In this document: positions 1-6,305 of the stretch, in pieces | Numbering within the stretch: position 1 is the first letter of the stretch | Layout of the letters: the number at the start of each line of letters is the position of its first letter | Source: an uncultured Eubacteriaceae bacterium | GTDB lineage: Bacteria; Bacillota; Clostridia; Lachnospirales; Lachnospiraceae | Direction: 5' to 3' | Assembly: GCA_945938055.1 (NCBI GenBank) | Contig: CAMEUH010000042.1 | Coordinates: forward strand, 1 to 13,783 | Length of the DNA stretch: 13,783 bases | Translations under genes and position numbers: made by a program | The notes under the pieces: model-generated | The model's database searches: none | What the model was told of the DNA's origin: nothing | What the model saw: the letters and a program-made list of their open reading frames with translations, nothing else

Positions 1-450
1 TATCTTCTGGTGGACCGTGGTGTTGGTGGCTGTATCATTGAAGATGGAAGGCTGGTGCGCGGAACGAATAACCGTGCAGGAGAGATCGGTCACATGACGA
101 TTGTGCCGGGTGGAAGAAAATGTGCCTGCGGAAAGAGTGGGTGCCTGGAAAGTTATCTTTCCATTATCAATTTTTCAGATATCCTTAATTCGGAACTTAC
201 GGATGAGTATCTTACCTATCTGGCACTTGGTATCAGCAACCTTTATACTATATTTGACGGTCCGATTATTATTGGAGGTGGACTGGCTGCCTATCTGGAA
301 CCGAATCTTTCACGGCTACATGATAAGCTGAAGGAAATGAATCCATTTCTTTTGGAAGAACTGGATATCCGGATTGATGCTAATAGTAAGAAGGAGGCGT
401 TGACAGGAGCTGCGCTGATGTTGATTGAGGAATTTGTAAAGGGGATATAG
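1..450 (+). CDS. ROK-family sugar kinase or ROK transcriptional regulator, C-terminal part (5' end outside window)
   Basis: The reading frame is open from base 1 and ends with TAG at 448-450, so the start lies upstream of the window. The fragment has the ROK signature: a glycine-rich phosphate-binding stretch (VDRGVGG), the GEIGHM segment whose His is a zinc ligand, and the CACGKSGCLE cysteine cluster (about 118-150) that completes the structural zinc site. A second glycine-rich nucleotide-binding strand, IIIGGGLA, follows. ROK proteins are either sugar kinases (glucose, N-acetylmannosamine, fructose) acting in the cytosol or NagC/XylR-type repressors with an extra N-terminal DNA-binding domain. 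The N-terminus is missing, so the two cannot be separated here. The spacer between the zinc cluster and IIIGGGLA is about 45 residues, shorter than in typical ROK kinases as I recall them. That may indicate a trimmed C-terminal lobe. Confidence 0.85.
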   Translation, partial: YLLVDRGVGGCIIEDGRLVRGTNNRAGEIGHMTIVPGGRKCACGKSGCLESYLSIINFSDILNSELTDEYLTYLALGISNLYTIFDGPIIIGGGLAAYLEPNLSRLHDKLKEMNPFLLEELDIRIDANSKKEALTGAALMLIEEFVKGI

Positions 451-477
451 GAATTTCTGGTTTTTACAATGTTCTAA

Positions 478-506
478 TTGACTTTTTCATGAGAAAACAA
501 GATAAT
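478..506 (+). promoter_or_regulatory. SigA-type promoter for the DUF1653 gene
   Basis: TTGACT (478-483) and GATAAT (501-506) are separated by exactly 17 nt. Predicted transcription starts near 513, leaving about a 40 nt leader before the ATG at 555. The promoter is flanked by a 7 bp inverted repeat, CAATGTT (467-473) and AACATTG (515-521), whose role is unknown. I saw no terminator between the ROK stop and this promoter. Confidence 0.7.
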
Positions 507-554
507 AGTATTACAACATTGGTTGGAGTATGAAGTAAAAGAGGCAGGGTTAAC

Positions 555-1151
555 ATGACAAATAATATTCCGGCACCGGGAGAGTTTTACAGACATTTTA
601 AGAATAAATATTACCAGATTCTTGCGATTGCAACACATTCTGAGACGAAGGAAAAAATGGTAGTGTATCAGGCACTTTATGATGAGTTTGGGGTCTATGT
701 GAGACCACTTGACATGTTTATCAGCGAAGTGGACCATGAGAAATATCCGGATGTGAAGCAGAAATTCCGGTTTGAAAAAGTGGATGTGTCAGAACTTAAG
801 ACCGGAATCAGGAAGGAAATGGTACCAGCCAAGAAGGAAACGGTATTGGATAAGGTGATTTCAGGAAAGAGAGAACCGCAGGCAACAAAGGACGAGCAGA
901 TTAAGAAGATTTATCCGGAGGGTGAGGGAGTTCCAAGTCCGATTCTCATGGAATTTCTTGATATCCGTGGAATGAATGATAAGTGCAAATTCCTGTCGGA
1001 GAATAAGAAGAAACTGACGGATGAGCTGATTAATGCCATGGCGGCATCCATTGATGTAACGGTTCCGGATGGCCCGATTGAACTTCGCTATTCGTCGCTC
1101 AGAACCTGTCTTCAGACGAAGGCGAAGTATGAGATTAACAGGCTTAGATAG
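555..1151 (+). CDS. DUF1653 domain protein with a C-terminal extension
   Basis: This 198-residue soluble protein has an N-terminal DUF1653 domain (about residues 7-65). It is recognisable from the pattern G-x-FYRHFKNKYYQ, then ATHSETKE, then VVYQALYDEFGVYVRP and MF. The fold is small and all-beta, and its biochemical function is not known. DUF1653 proteins are often under 100 residues. This one continues with a lysine-rich linker (about 85-120) and a helical C-terminal part (about 125-198) beginning PSPILMEFLDI, which I recognise only as a conserved-looking module. GAGG at 541-544 lies upstream of the chosen ATG. The gene has its own promoter and faces the XRE regulator gene tail to tail, with no clear terminator between them. 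The family assignment is firm; the function is unknown. Confidence 0.85.
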   Translation: MTNNIPAPGEFYRHFKNKYYQILAIATHSETKEKMVVYQALYDEFGVYVRPLDMFISEVDHEKYPDVKQKFRFEKVDVSELKTGIRKEMVPAKKETVLDKVISGKREPQATKDEQIKKIYPEGEGVPSPILMEFLDIRGMNDKCKFLSENKKKLTDELINAMAASIDVTVPDGPIELRYSSLRTCLQTKAKYEINRLR

Positions 1152-1198
1152 GCGGCTTGTGGTTGCAGATATGGTTGGAAAAGCGATTTAATCCTGTC

Positions 1199-1978
1199 TT
1201 ACTGATATCTGTAAGCCGCATATATCATTGGCAGAAACATTCCAAGTACCATTGGAAGCATTATGAAATTTGCATACAGCTTTATTTCTAATGGCAGAAG
1301 AAGATAGACTGCCAGAGTGATGAATGGTTGTATAACAATTGCCGTACAAATAAAGACACGTCCAGCAAGAAGAATATGAGGCCAATTACTGTTATTAAAG
1401 CATATGCCCGGAAGATTCATGCGAAAAATGCCATCACTATAAGTACTAATTTTGTTTTCATCATAATAGTTTGGCAGATGTTCGCGGATTTGGATACAGA
1501 ACCAGAATCCGAAAAAAATCAGCATTGCTGTTCCAAACAGCAGGTTATAAAGATTATTTAAAATATTTTTGTCATAAAGGTAAATCAGAAATATTTGCAC
1601 AAGTGCAGTACAACAGCATGTGATATATATTTTTTTCCACTTCTTTTTTACGGTGGTCTTTTCCTCTATTTCCTTACTGGAAATGTCAATGGTGCTTGTA
1701 ACCAGCTTTTCAACATCTCCAATATTCAGCTGGAAATCTTTTTCTAGACGTTCTCCCTTAAGAAGTTCAGTAACGGTTACGCCAAGTGCTTCACCCAGCG
1801 GAATTAAAAGAGCTGTGTCAGGAAGACTTAATCCACGTTCCCATTTGCTGACAGCTTTATCTGATATAAAAAGTTTTTCGGCAAGTTCTTTCTGGGTATA
1901 TCCTTTTTCTTTTCTTAATTCGCATAGAAATGCAGCGAAATGTTCTTTATCAATGAAATAGAGATTTTGTTCAGGCAT
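1199..1978 (-). CDS. XRE-family helix-turn-helix regulator fused to a membrane domain
   Basis: The protein has 259 residues. Residues about 12-70 form an XRE/Cro-type helix-turn-helix, seen in LRKEKGYTQKELAEKLFISD, AVSKWERG and LPDTALLIPLGEALGV. A charged linker (about 75-112) leads into a membrane region with hydrophobic segments near residues 115-135, 142-163, 202-226 and 232-254. Between the second and third lies a polar loop with YSDGIFRMNLPGICFNNSNW, a motif I associate with this class of membrane-anchored clostridial XRE proteins. A cytosolic DNA-binding head on a membrane anchor suggests a one-component sensor of an envelope or membrane-soluble signal; this is inference. AAGGAGGA lies just upstream of the ATG on the minus strand. 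The gene is divergent from the CoA operon, so it could regulate that operon, itself or both. The ligand is unknown. Confidence 0.85.
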   Translation of the reverse strand: MPEQNLYFIDKEHFAAFLCELRKEKGYTQKELAEKLFISDKAVSKWERGLSLPDTALLIPLGEALGVTVTELLKGERLEKDFQLNIGDVEKLVTSTIDISSKEIEEKTTVKKKWKKIYITCCCTALVQIFLIYLYDKNILNNLYNLLFGTAMLIFFGFWFCIQIREHLPNYYDENKISTYSDGIFRMNLPGICFNNSNWPHILLAGRVFICTAIVIQPFITLAVYLLLPLEIKLYANFIMLPMVLGMFLPMIYAAYRYQ

Positions 1979-2010
1979 ACAAAGTTCCTCCTTTTTATTT
2001 TGATGGCTTT

Positions 2011-2039
2011 ATTATATATTTTTGGGAAAAGGAAGACAA
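2011..2039 (-). promoter_or_regulatory. SigA-type promoter for the XRE regulator gene
   Basis: Read on the minus strand, TTGTCT (2039-2034) and a perfect TATAAT (2016-2011) are 17 nt apart. The predicted start is about 30 nt upstream of the XRE ATG. It is back to back with the CoA-operon promoter at 2072-2100. Confidence 0.65.
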
Positions 2040-2071
2040 CCGACTGTTGGTAGAGTATGGGATTTCACCTC

Positions 2072-2100
2072 TTGTATTTTTTTCCTGTATACAGTACAAT
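2072..2100 (+). promoter_or_regulatory. SigA-type promoter of the ECF-coaX-coaBC operon
   Basis: TTGTAT (2072-2077) and TACAAT (2095-2100) are 17 nt apart. The -10 hexamer is also the left arm of a perfect 6-4-6 dyad (2095-2110). Transcription should start near 2107, giving a leader of about 75 nt that contains a hairpin at 2120-2153. Confidence 0.55.
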
Positions 2101-2110
2101 AATAATTGTA
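2095..2110. promoter_or_regulatory. Dyad TACAAT-AATA-ATTGTA over the -10 and start region; candidate operator
   Basis: A perfect 6 bp inverted repeat with a 4 bp spacer covers the -10 box and the predicted start site. A protein bound there would block polymerase. The divergently encoded XRE regulator is an obvious candidate binder, but nothing in the sequence proves this. Confidence 0.4.
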
Positions 2111-2119
2111 TTGCATCCC

Positions 2120-2153
2120 TTTTTCAGACTGTGTGTCCTGACGGACTGAAAAA
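2120..2153 (+). promoter_or_regulatory. Leader hairpin upstream of the ECF S-component gene
   Basis: TTTTTCAG (2120-2127) pairs perfectly with CTGAAAAA (2146-2153). After an A-A mismatch, CTGT (2129-2132) pairs with ACGG (2141-2144) including one G-U pair, closing an 8 nt loop. No U-tract follows, so it is not an intrinsic terminator. It ends 16 nt before the ribosome site. It matches no riboswitch consensus that I recognise. Confidence 0.45.
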
Positions 2154-2181
2154 TATTGGGAGCGACAACAGGAGGATAACA

Positions 2182-2820
2182 ATGAATACAAGTAAGAAAA
2201 CGTTTCGTATGGTCTTGACAGCGCTTTTCATGGCGATTGTCATCATTATGGCATTTGTGCCGAATCTTGGGTACATTAATCTTGTGGTTATTAAGGCAAC
2301 CCTGATACATGTTCCGGTCATAATCGGATCCATTGTTCTTGGACCGCAAATGGGAGCAGTGCTGGGAGCGACTTTTGGTATGACGAGCCTTATTAACAAT
2401 TCCATTAATCCAAGTCTTTTGTCATTTGCATTTTCGCCATTTTATTCCGTGGGTGAAGTGGGTGGTAATTTCTTTAGTATTATTATCTGCTTTGTACCAA
2501 GAATTCTGGTGGGTGTGGTTCCGTATTTTGTATATAAGGGACTTATGGCGCTCATGAAGAATTTTAAGGGGAAAAAGCTTGTGGCATTGCCGGTTGCCGG
2601 TGTGGCAGGCGCATTTACCAATACCTTGCTGGTAATGAACATGATTTATCTGTTCTTTAAGGATGAATTTGCAGCAGCAAAGTCCATTGCAGTAGAAGCG
2701 GTCTATGATGTCATTCTTGGAATTATTGCAGCAAATGGAATTCCGGAGGCTAGTGTTGCAGCTGTGCTGGGTACGGCGATAAGCCTGGTGCTTCTTCGCA
2801 TGATGCCAAAGGAGAATTAA
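2182..2820 (+). CDS. ECF transporter S component, probably pantothenate-specific (PanT-like)
   Basis: This 212-residue integral membrane protein is the substrate-binding subunit of an energy-coupling-factor vitamin transporter. It has about five to six hydrophobic segments and an N-terminal ALFMA (residues 14-18), which fits the AxxxA motif that S components use to contact EcfT. The LGPQMGAVLGATFGMTSLIN stretch is also typical of the family. The shared EcfA/A'/T energising module is not encoded here and would be supplied from elsewhere. The start at 2182 is chosen because AGGAGG (2170-2175) sits 6 nt upstream. An upstream in-frame TTG at 2047 has no ribosome site and would precede the promoter. 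Pantothenate is inferred from the next two genes, coaX and coaBC, which act on it directly. The sequence alone does not identify the substrate. Confidence 0.85.
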   Translation: MNTSKKTFRMVLTALFMAIVIIMAFVPNLGYINLVVIKATLIHVPVIIGSIVLGPQMGAVLGATFGMTSLINNSINPSLLSFAFSPFYSVGEVGGNFFSIIICFVPRILVGVVPYFVYKGLMALMKNFKGKKLVALPVAGVAGAFTNTLLVMNMIYLFFKDEFAAAKSIAVEAVYDVILGIIAANGIPEASVAAVLGTAISLVLLRMMPKEN

Positions 2821-2841
2821 CATAACCCGAAAGGGGATAAC

Positions 2842-2903
2842 TGCCATCAGTATGGGAAGCGTGGATATGGGACAGTCTGCATTTGCCGGCTGGTGGCATT
2901 TTT
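2842..2903 (+). terminator. Possible attenuator hairpin with U-tract between the transporter gene and coaX
   Basis: TGCCATCAG (2842-2850) can pair with CTGGTGGCA (2890-2898) over 9 bp with one G-U pair. TTTTT (2899-2903) follows at once, and the coaX ribosome site GGAGG begins 4 nt later (2907). The 39 nt loop is long for an intrinsic terminator, so partial attenuation or a leader structure is as likely as real termination. Confidence 0.35.
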
Positions 2904-2918
2904 AATGGAGGTTTTAAG

Positions 2919-3695
2919 ATGATTCTTGCAATAGACATGGGAAACAGCAATATTGTGATTGGATGTATTGATGATGAAAGGACGTATTTTGTGGAGCGTT
3001 TGTCCACGGATAAGTCTAAGACGGCATTAGAGTATGCAATGGGATTTAAGACCGTTCTGGAGCTTTATTCCATTGATATTAAGAAAATCGACGGAGCAAT
3101 CATTTCCTCGGTTGTACCACCGCTTCTGAATGCCATTGTCAGTGCAGTAGAGAAAATTATCGGCAAGTCACCATTGGTTGTGGGGCCGGGACTGAAAACA
3201 GGACTTAACATTAAAATGGATAACCCGAAAACCGTGGGAAGCGATTTGATTGTGGATGCGGTGGCAGGAATCAGGGAATATGGCGCTCCATTAATTATTA
3301 TTGATATGGGCACGGCAACAACTATGTCTGTGGTAGATAAGGATGCAAATTATATCGGTGGAATCATCGCACCGGGGGTACGGCTTTCCATGGAGGCGTT
3401 GGCGTCCAATGCGGCACAGCTGTATCGTGTCAGTCTTGAGGCACCCAAGAAAGCCATCGGGAAAAATACCATTGACTGCATGAAGAGCGGCCTCCTTCTT
3501 GGTACGGCTTCTACCATTGACGGAATGATTGACCGTATGGAAGAGGAACTTGGATATCAGACGACTGTTGTGGCGACAGGCGGACTTGCAAAAGTTGTGA
3601 TTCCGCTTTGCAAGCATGAGATTATTGTGGAAGATGACCTTTTATTAAAAGGTCTCAAAATTATATATGACAAAAATAGGGATGAATCAAGATAA
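2919..3695 (+). CDS. coaX: Type III pantothenate kinase
   Basis: The enzyme phosphorylates pantothenate to 4'-phosphopantothenate, the first step of CoA synthesis, in the cytosol. Type III enzymes belong to the ASKHA fold, commonly need a monovalent cation, and are not inhibited by CoA in characterised members. At 258 residues it has the usual family length. Motifs in order: DMGNSNIVIG at residues 6-15 (phosphate loop with the conserved Asp6), GSDLIVDAVAG at 107-117 containing Asp109, DMGTATT at 129-135, and GGIIAPG soon after. In many homologues the second motif reads GADR; here Leu stands in the Arg position, which I consider tolerated variation. GGAGG (2907-2911) sets the ATG at 2919; an earlier in-frame ATG at 2883 lies inside the predicted hairpin and lacks a ribosome site. 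coaBC follows after 13 nt. Confidence 0.95.
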   Translation: MILAIDMGNSNIVIGCIDDERTYFVERLSTDKSKTALEYAMGFKTVLELYSIDIKKIDGAIISSVVPPLLNAIVSAVEKIIGKSPLVVGPGLKTGLNIKMDNPKTVGSDLIVDAVAGIREYGAPLIIIDMGTATTMSVVDKDANYIGGIIAPGVRLSMEALASNAAQLYRVSLEAPKKAIGKNTIDCMKSGLLLGTASTIDGMIDRMEEELGYQTTVVATGGLAKVVIPLCKHEIIVEDDLLLKGLKIIYDKNRDESR

Positions 3696-3708
3696 GGGAG
3701 GAATTCAT

Positions 3709-4899
3709 ATGCTGACTGGGAAAAATGTTGTGCTGGCAGTAACGGGAAGTATAGCAGCCTATAAGATTGCGAATCTTGCCAGTATGTTAAAGAAATTAAA
3801 TGCAGATATTACCGTTCTGATGACGGAAAATGCGACTAATTTCATTAATCCCATTACGTTTGAAACCTTGACGGGAAATAAGTGTCTGATTGATACTTTT
3901 GACCGGAATTTCCAGTATAGTGTGGAGCATGTTTCCCTGGCAAAGCAGGCAGACGTGGTTCTGGTGGCACCGGCTTCGGCGAATGTGATTGGGAAAATTG
4001 CAGGGGGAATTGCGGATGACATGCTGACAACAACTGTGATGGCATGTACCTGTAAGAAAATCATTGCACCGGCAATGAACACACAGATGTACCGTAATCC
4101 CATTGTTCAGGATAATATTAGTAAATTAAAGAAATTTGGTTACGAAGTGATAACACCGGATACAGGATTTCTTGCCTGTGGAGACGTGGGGGTTGGGAAA
4201 ATGCCGTCGGAAAATGTACTGATGCAGTATATTTTACGGGAGTGCGCCCATGAAAAGGACATGGAAGGCATGAAGGTGCTGGTAACGGCAGGACCGACTA
4301 TGGAACGAATTGACCCGGTTCGTTTCATCAGTAATCACTCTTCCGGTAAAATGGGTTATGCACTTGCAAGAAACTGTATGCTGCGCGGCGCAAAGGTTAC
4401 TCTGGTTACCGGGAAAACAAGTCTGGAACCGCCAATGTTTGTGGATGTCATTAACGTGGTTTCTGCAAAGGACATGTATGATGCAGTACTGGAGCATTTT
4501 GATGAACAGGATATTGTGATAAAGGCAGCCGCCGTGGCAGACTACCGGCCGAAAAATCCGGTGGATGAGAAAGTGAAGAAAACGGATGGGGAGTTCTCCA
4601 TTGAGCTTGAGAGAACAGACGACATTTTAAAGACGTTGGGAGAACGGAAGTCAGGACAGTTTTTGTGCGGTTTTTCCATGGAAACACAGAACATGGTGGA
4701 GAATTCAAAGGAAAAGTTAAAGAAAAAGCATCTGGACATGATTGTTGCCAATAACCTTAAGGCAAAAGGTGCAGGGTTTGGAACAGATACCAATATTGTA
4801 ACGATTATTACGGCGAATGAGACAAAAGAGCTTGAAATCATGTCCAAGGATGAAGTGGCAGAAAAGATTGTGGACAGCATTCTTGAAAAGAGGAAATAA
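3709..4899 (+). CDS. coaBC: Bifunctional phosphopantothenoylcysteine decarboxylase / phosphopantothenate-cysteine ligase
   Basis: CoaBC joins cysteine to 4'-phosphopantothenate (CoaB, C-terminal half) and decarboxylates the product to 4'-phosphopantetheine (CoaC, N-terminal flavoprotein half). The 396-residue length is normal. In the FMN domain I see the GSIAAYK nucleotide loop, the catalytic His74 in EHVSLAKQAD, Asn124 in PAMNTQMY, and Cys157 in ACGDVGVGKMP. These correspond to E. coli His75, Asn125 and Cys158. The CoaB part starts near residue 184 with VLVTAGPTMERIDPVRFISN. It contains Asn209 in ISNHSSGKMG (E. coli Asn210), KAAAVADYRP, and the lysine cluster at 288-291. AGGGAGG (3695-3701), which overlaps the coaX stop, places the start at ATG 3709. 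All key residues are present, so both activities are expected. It completes the route begun by the transporter and coaX. Confidence 0.96.
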   Translation: MLTGKNVVLAVTGSIAAYKIANLASMLKKLNADITVLMTENATNFINPITFETLTGNKCLIDTFDRNFQYSVEHVSLAKQADVVLVAPASANVIGKIAGGIADDMLTTTVMACTCKKIIAPAMNTQMYRNPIVQDNISKLKKFGYEVITPDTGFLACGDVGVGKMPSENVLMQYILRECAHEKDMEGMKVLVTAGPTMERIDPVRFISNHSSGKMGYALARNCMLRGAKVTLVTGKTSLEPPMFVDVINVVSAKDMYDAVLEHFDEQDIVIKAAAVADYRPKNPVDEKVKKTDGEFSIELERTDDILKTLGERKSGQFLCGFSMETQNMVENSKEKLKKKHLDMIVANNLKAKGAGFGTDTNIVTIITANETKELEIMSKDEVAEKIVDSILEKRK

Positions 4900-4908
4900 A
4901 ATTAATTC

Positions 4909-4945
4909 TTAATCTAATTTTAATCTTTCTCACTTTTTAGATTAA
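4909..4945. promoter_or_regulatory. Direct repeat TTAATCT-N4-TTAATCT plus inverted third copy; candidate response-regulator box
   Basis: TTAATCT occurs at 4909-4915 and 4920-4926, a 7-4-7 tandem with 11 bp periodicity. The reverse complement AGATTAA is at 4939-4945. The 7-4-7 layout is that of PhoB/OmpR-class binding boxes, and an OmpR-class regulator is encoded just downstream (5624-6301). Alternatively, TTAATCTAA (4909-4917) and TTAGATTAA (4937-4945) form a 9 bp all-weak stem that might be a poor coaBC terminator. Confidence 0.4.
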
Positions 4946-4979
4946 TTTGGAAAATGTAAGATATCCTCAACAAGTAAAT

Positions 4980-5009
4980 GAGAAAGCATTTTCTTAGAAA
5001 GTGCTTCTC
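4980..5009 (+). promoter_or_regulatory. Long hairpin in the region upstream of the DUF4342 gene
   Basis: GAGAA-A-GCATTTTC (4980-4993) pairs with GAAAGTGCTTCTC (4997-5009) around a 3 nt loop, giving about 13 bp with one bulged A and one G-U pair. No U-tract follows, so it is not a classic terminator. A smaller GGGC-AAT-GCCC hairpin (5024-5034) lies just before the ribosome site. The two may shape the leader, protect a processed 5' end, or affect translation. Confidence 0.4.
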
Positions 5010-5049
5010 GATAAAAATGTAATGGGCAATGCCCGAGAGGAGAGTCAAT

Positions 5050-5583
5050 ATGGAACATTTAGAAATGGTAGAAAAGTTAAAAGAAAAGACAGGTGTAACT
5101 TACGAGGAGGCAAAGGGAGCCTTGGAAGCATGCCAGTGGGATATGCTGGATGCAATCGTGTATCTTGAGAAGCTTGGTAAGGTTAAAAATCCGGTGACGG
5201 CGAGGTATTCCACGCAGTATGAGCAGTCGGAACAGTTTGAAAAGGCAGCTTCCGCACATTCTAAGTCATCTTCGTTTGCGGATACGCTGAATAAGTTCTT
5301 TAAGTGGTGTGGGGATGTGATTAAGAAGGGAAATGAGAATTTCTTTAATATTGAAAAGAATGGGGAAATTTTTGTAACCATGCCGATTACATTATTTGTC
5401 ATCATACTGTTTTTCGCATTCTGGGTAGTGGTTCCGCTTCTGGTGGTAGGATTGTTCTTTGGATTTAAGTATTCCTTTTCCGGAAAAGTTGCGGAAGGCA
5501 TTGATTTAAATGGAGCAATGAACAAGGCTTCGGAAGTGGCAGAAAACATTAAGAAGGATTTTGAAAAGAAGGATAATCAGTAG
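5050..5583 (+). CDS. DUF4342 protein: UBA-like N-terminal domain with a membrane anchor
   Basis: This 177-residue protein has three parts. Residues 1-43 (KLKEKTGVTYEEAKGALEAC, then DMLDAIVYLEKLG) form a small three-helix UBA-like domain of the kind found at the N-terminus of EF-Ts and in NAC. Residues 44-107 are a polar linker. Residues about 112-140 are a long hydrophobic stretch beginning PITLFVIILFF, followed by a lysine-rich cytosolic-looking tail. This fits DUF4342. The domain probably binds a peptide or protein partner at the membrane; no function is established that I know of. AGGAG at 5038-5042 favours ATG 5050 over an in-frame ATG at 5029, which lies inside a small hairpin. Only 40 nt separate it from the response regulator gene, so the three genes are probably one transcript and the protein may act in the same signalling pathway. 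Confidence 0.8.
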   Translation: MEHLEMVEKLKEKTGVTYEEAKGALEACQWDMLDAIVYLEKLGKVKNPVTARYSTQYEQSEQFEKAASAHSKSSSFADTLNKFFKWCGDVIKKGNENFFNIEKNGEIFVTMPITLFVIILFFAFWVVVPLLVVGLFFGFKYSFSGKVAEGIDLNGAMNKASEVAENIKKDFEKKDNQ

Positions 5584-5623
5584 GAATATCGCAAGGATAG
5601 TTTCAATTGCAGGAGAGTAGAAA

Positions 5624-6301
5624 ATGAATATTTTAATTGTGGAAGATGAAGAAAAGATTGCAAGATTCGTGGAGCTGGAGCTGCTTCACGAAGGGTATCA
5701 GGTGCAAAAGACGACGAGCGGAAGAGAAGGGCTTCTGTTGGCGGAGGGAGGCAATTTTGACCTGATGATACTGGATGTCATGCTTCCGGAATTAAATGGA
5801 TTAGAGGTATTAAGGCGTCTGCGAAAAACTTCACAGATGCCTGTTATCATGCTTACGGCAAGGGATGCAGTCATGGATAAGGTTTCCGGACTGGATGCAG
5901 GGGCAGATGATTATCTGACCAAGCCGTTTGCCATTGAAGAACTGCTGGCGCGCATCCGTGTAGCACTGAAAAAACGTCCGTCAAGAGAAGAAGTGAAAGA
6001 GGAAGGAGCTCTTACATTTGGAGCACTTCGCATGGATGTGGCAAGAAGGATTGTGACTTATGAAAAGGATACCATTGAGCTGACGTTTCGGGAGTTTGAA
6101 CTGTTAAAAATTCTTCTGGAGAATAAAAATATTGTGCTATCCAGGGATACATTGCTGGAAAAGGTCTGTGGTTATGATTATGTGGGGGAAACGAATGTAA
6201 TTGATGTCTATGTGCGCTATCTGAGAACCAAGATTGATGATTTGTATGGGATTAAAATGATTCAGACAGTTCGCTGTGTGGGTTATGTGATAAGGGAATG
6301 A
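5624..6301 (+). CDS. OmpR/PhoB-family response regulator
   Basis: This is a 225-residue two-component response regulator. The receiver domain (1-115) has the acidic pocket (Glu7, Asp8), the phospho-acceptor Asp51 in LMILDVMLP, Thr78 in MLTARD, and Lys100 in LTKPF. A linker (about 116-127) leads to a winged-helix DNA-binding domain (about 128-225), recognised by TFREFELLKILLENKN, VSRD-like LSRDTLLEKVCGYDY, and the C-terminal RYLRTKI and VRCVGYVIRE hairpin. All phosphotransfer residues are present. AGGAGAG at 5611-5617 precedes the ATG. The cognate kinase gene begins 4 nt after the stop. The target is not identifiable from sequence, but the 7-4-7 repeat at 4909-4926 upstream of this operon is a plausible autoregulatory site. 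Confidence 0.95.
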   Translation: MNILIVEDEEKIARFVELELLHEGYQVQKTTSGREGLLLAEGGNFDLMILDVMLPELNGLEVLRRLRKTSQMPVIMLTARDAVMDKVSGLDAGADDYLTKPFAIEELLARIRVALKKRPSREEVKEEGALTFGALRMDVARRIVTYEKDTIELTFREFELLKILLENKNIVLSRDTLLEKVCGYDYVGETNVIDVYVRYLRTKIDDLYGIKMIQTVRCVGYVIRE

Positions 6302-6305
6302 TGCT

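Noticed and set aside
1152..1211. Bidirectional terminator between the convergent DUF1653 and XRE genes
   Set aside because: CAGATAT (1166-1172) and ATATCTG (1205-1211) are complementary, but the loop is over 30 nt and no U-tract follows.
2047..2181. Upstream in-frame extension of the ECF S-component gene from a TTG codon
   Set aside because: It has no ribosome site and would begin upstream of the promoter at 2072-2100. AGGAGG with 6 nt spacing supports ATG 2182.
2101..2181. Vitamin riboswitch (THF, TPP, FMN or cobalamin type) upstream of the ECF transporter
   Set aside because: I looked for conserved core motifs of these classes and found none. Only a simple hairpin and a dyad are visible.
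5029..5049. Alternative start of the DUF4342 protein at ATG 5029
   Set aside because: The ATG lies in the GGGC-AAT-GCCC hairpin with no ribosome site. AGGAG at 5038-5042 supports 5050.
5100..5549. Open minus-strand frame of about 149 codons opposite the DUF4342 gene
   Set aside because: It lies inside a well-supported gene, has no family signature and no ribosome site, and is best explained as an antisense shadow of biased codon use. Similar antisense frames opposite coaBC, the kinase, malic enzyme and rho were rejected for the same reason.
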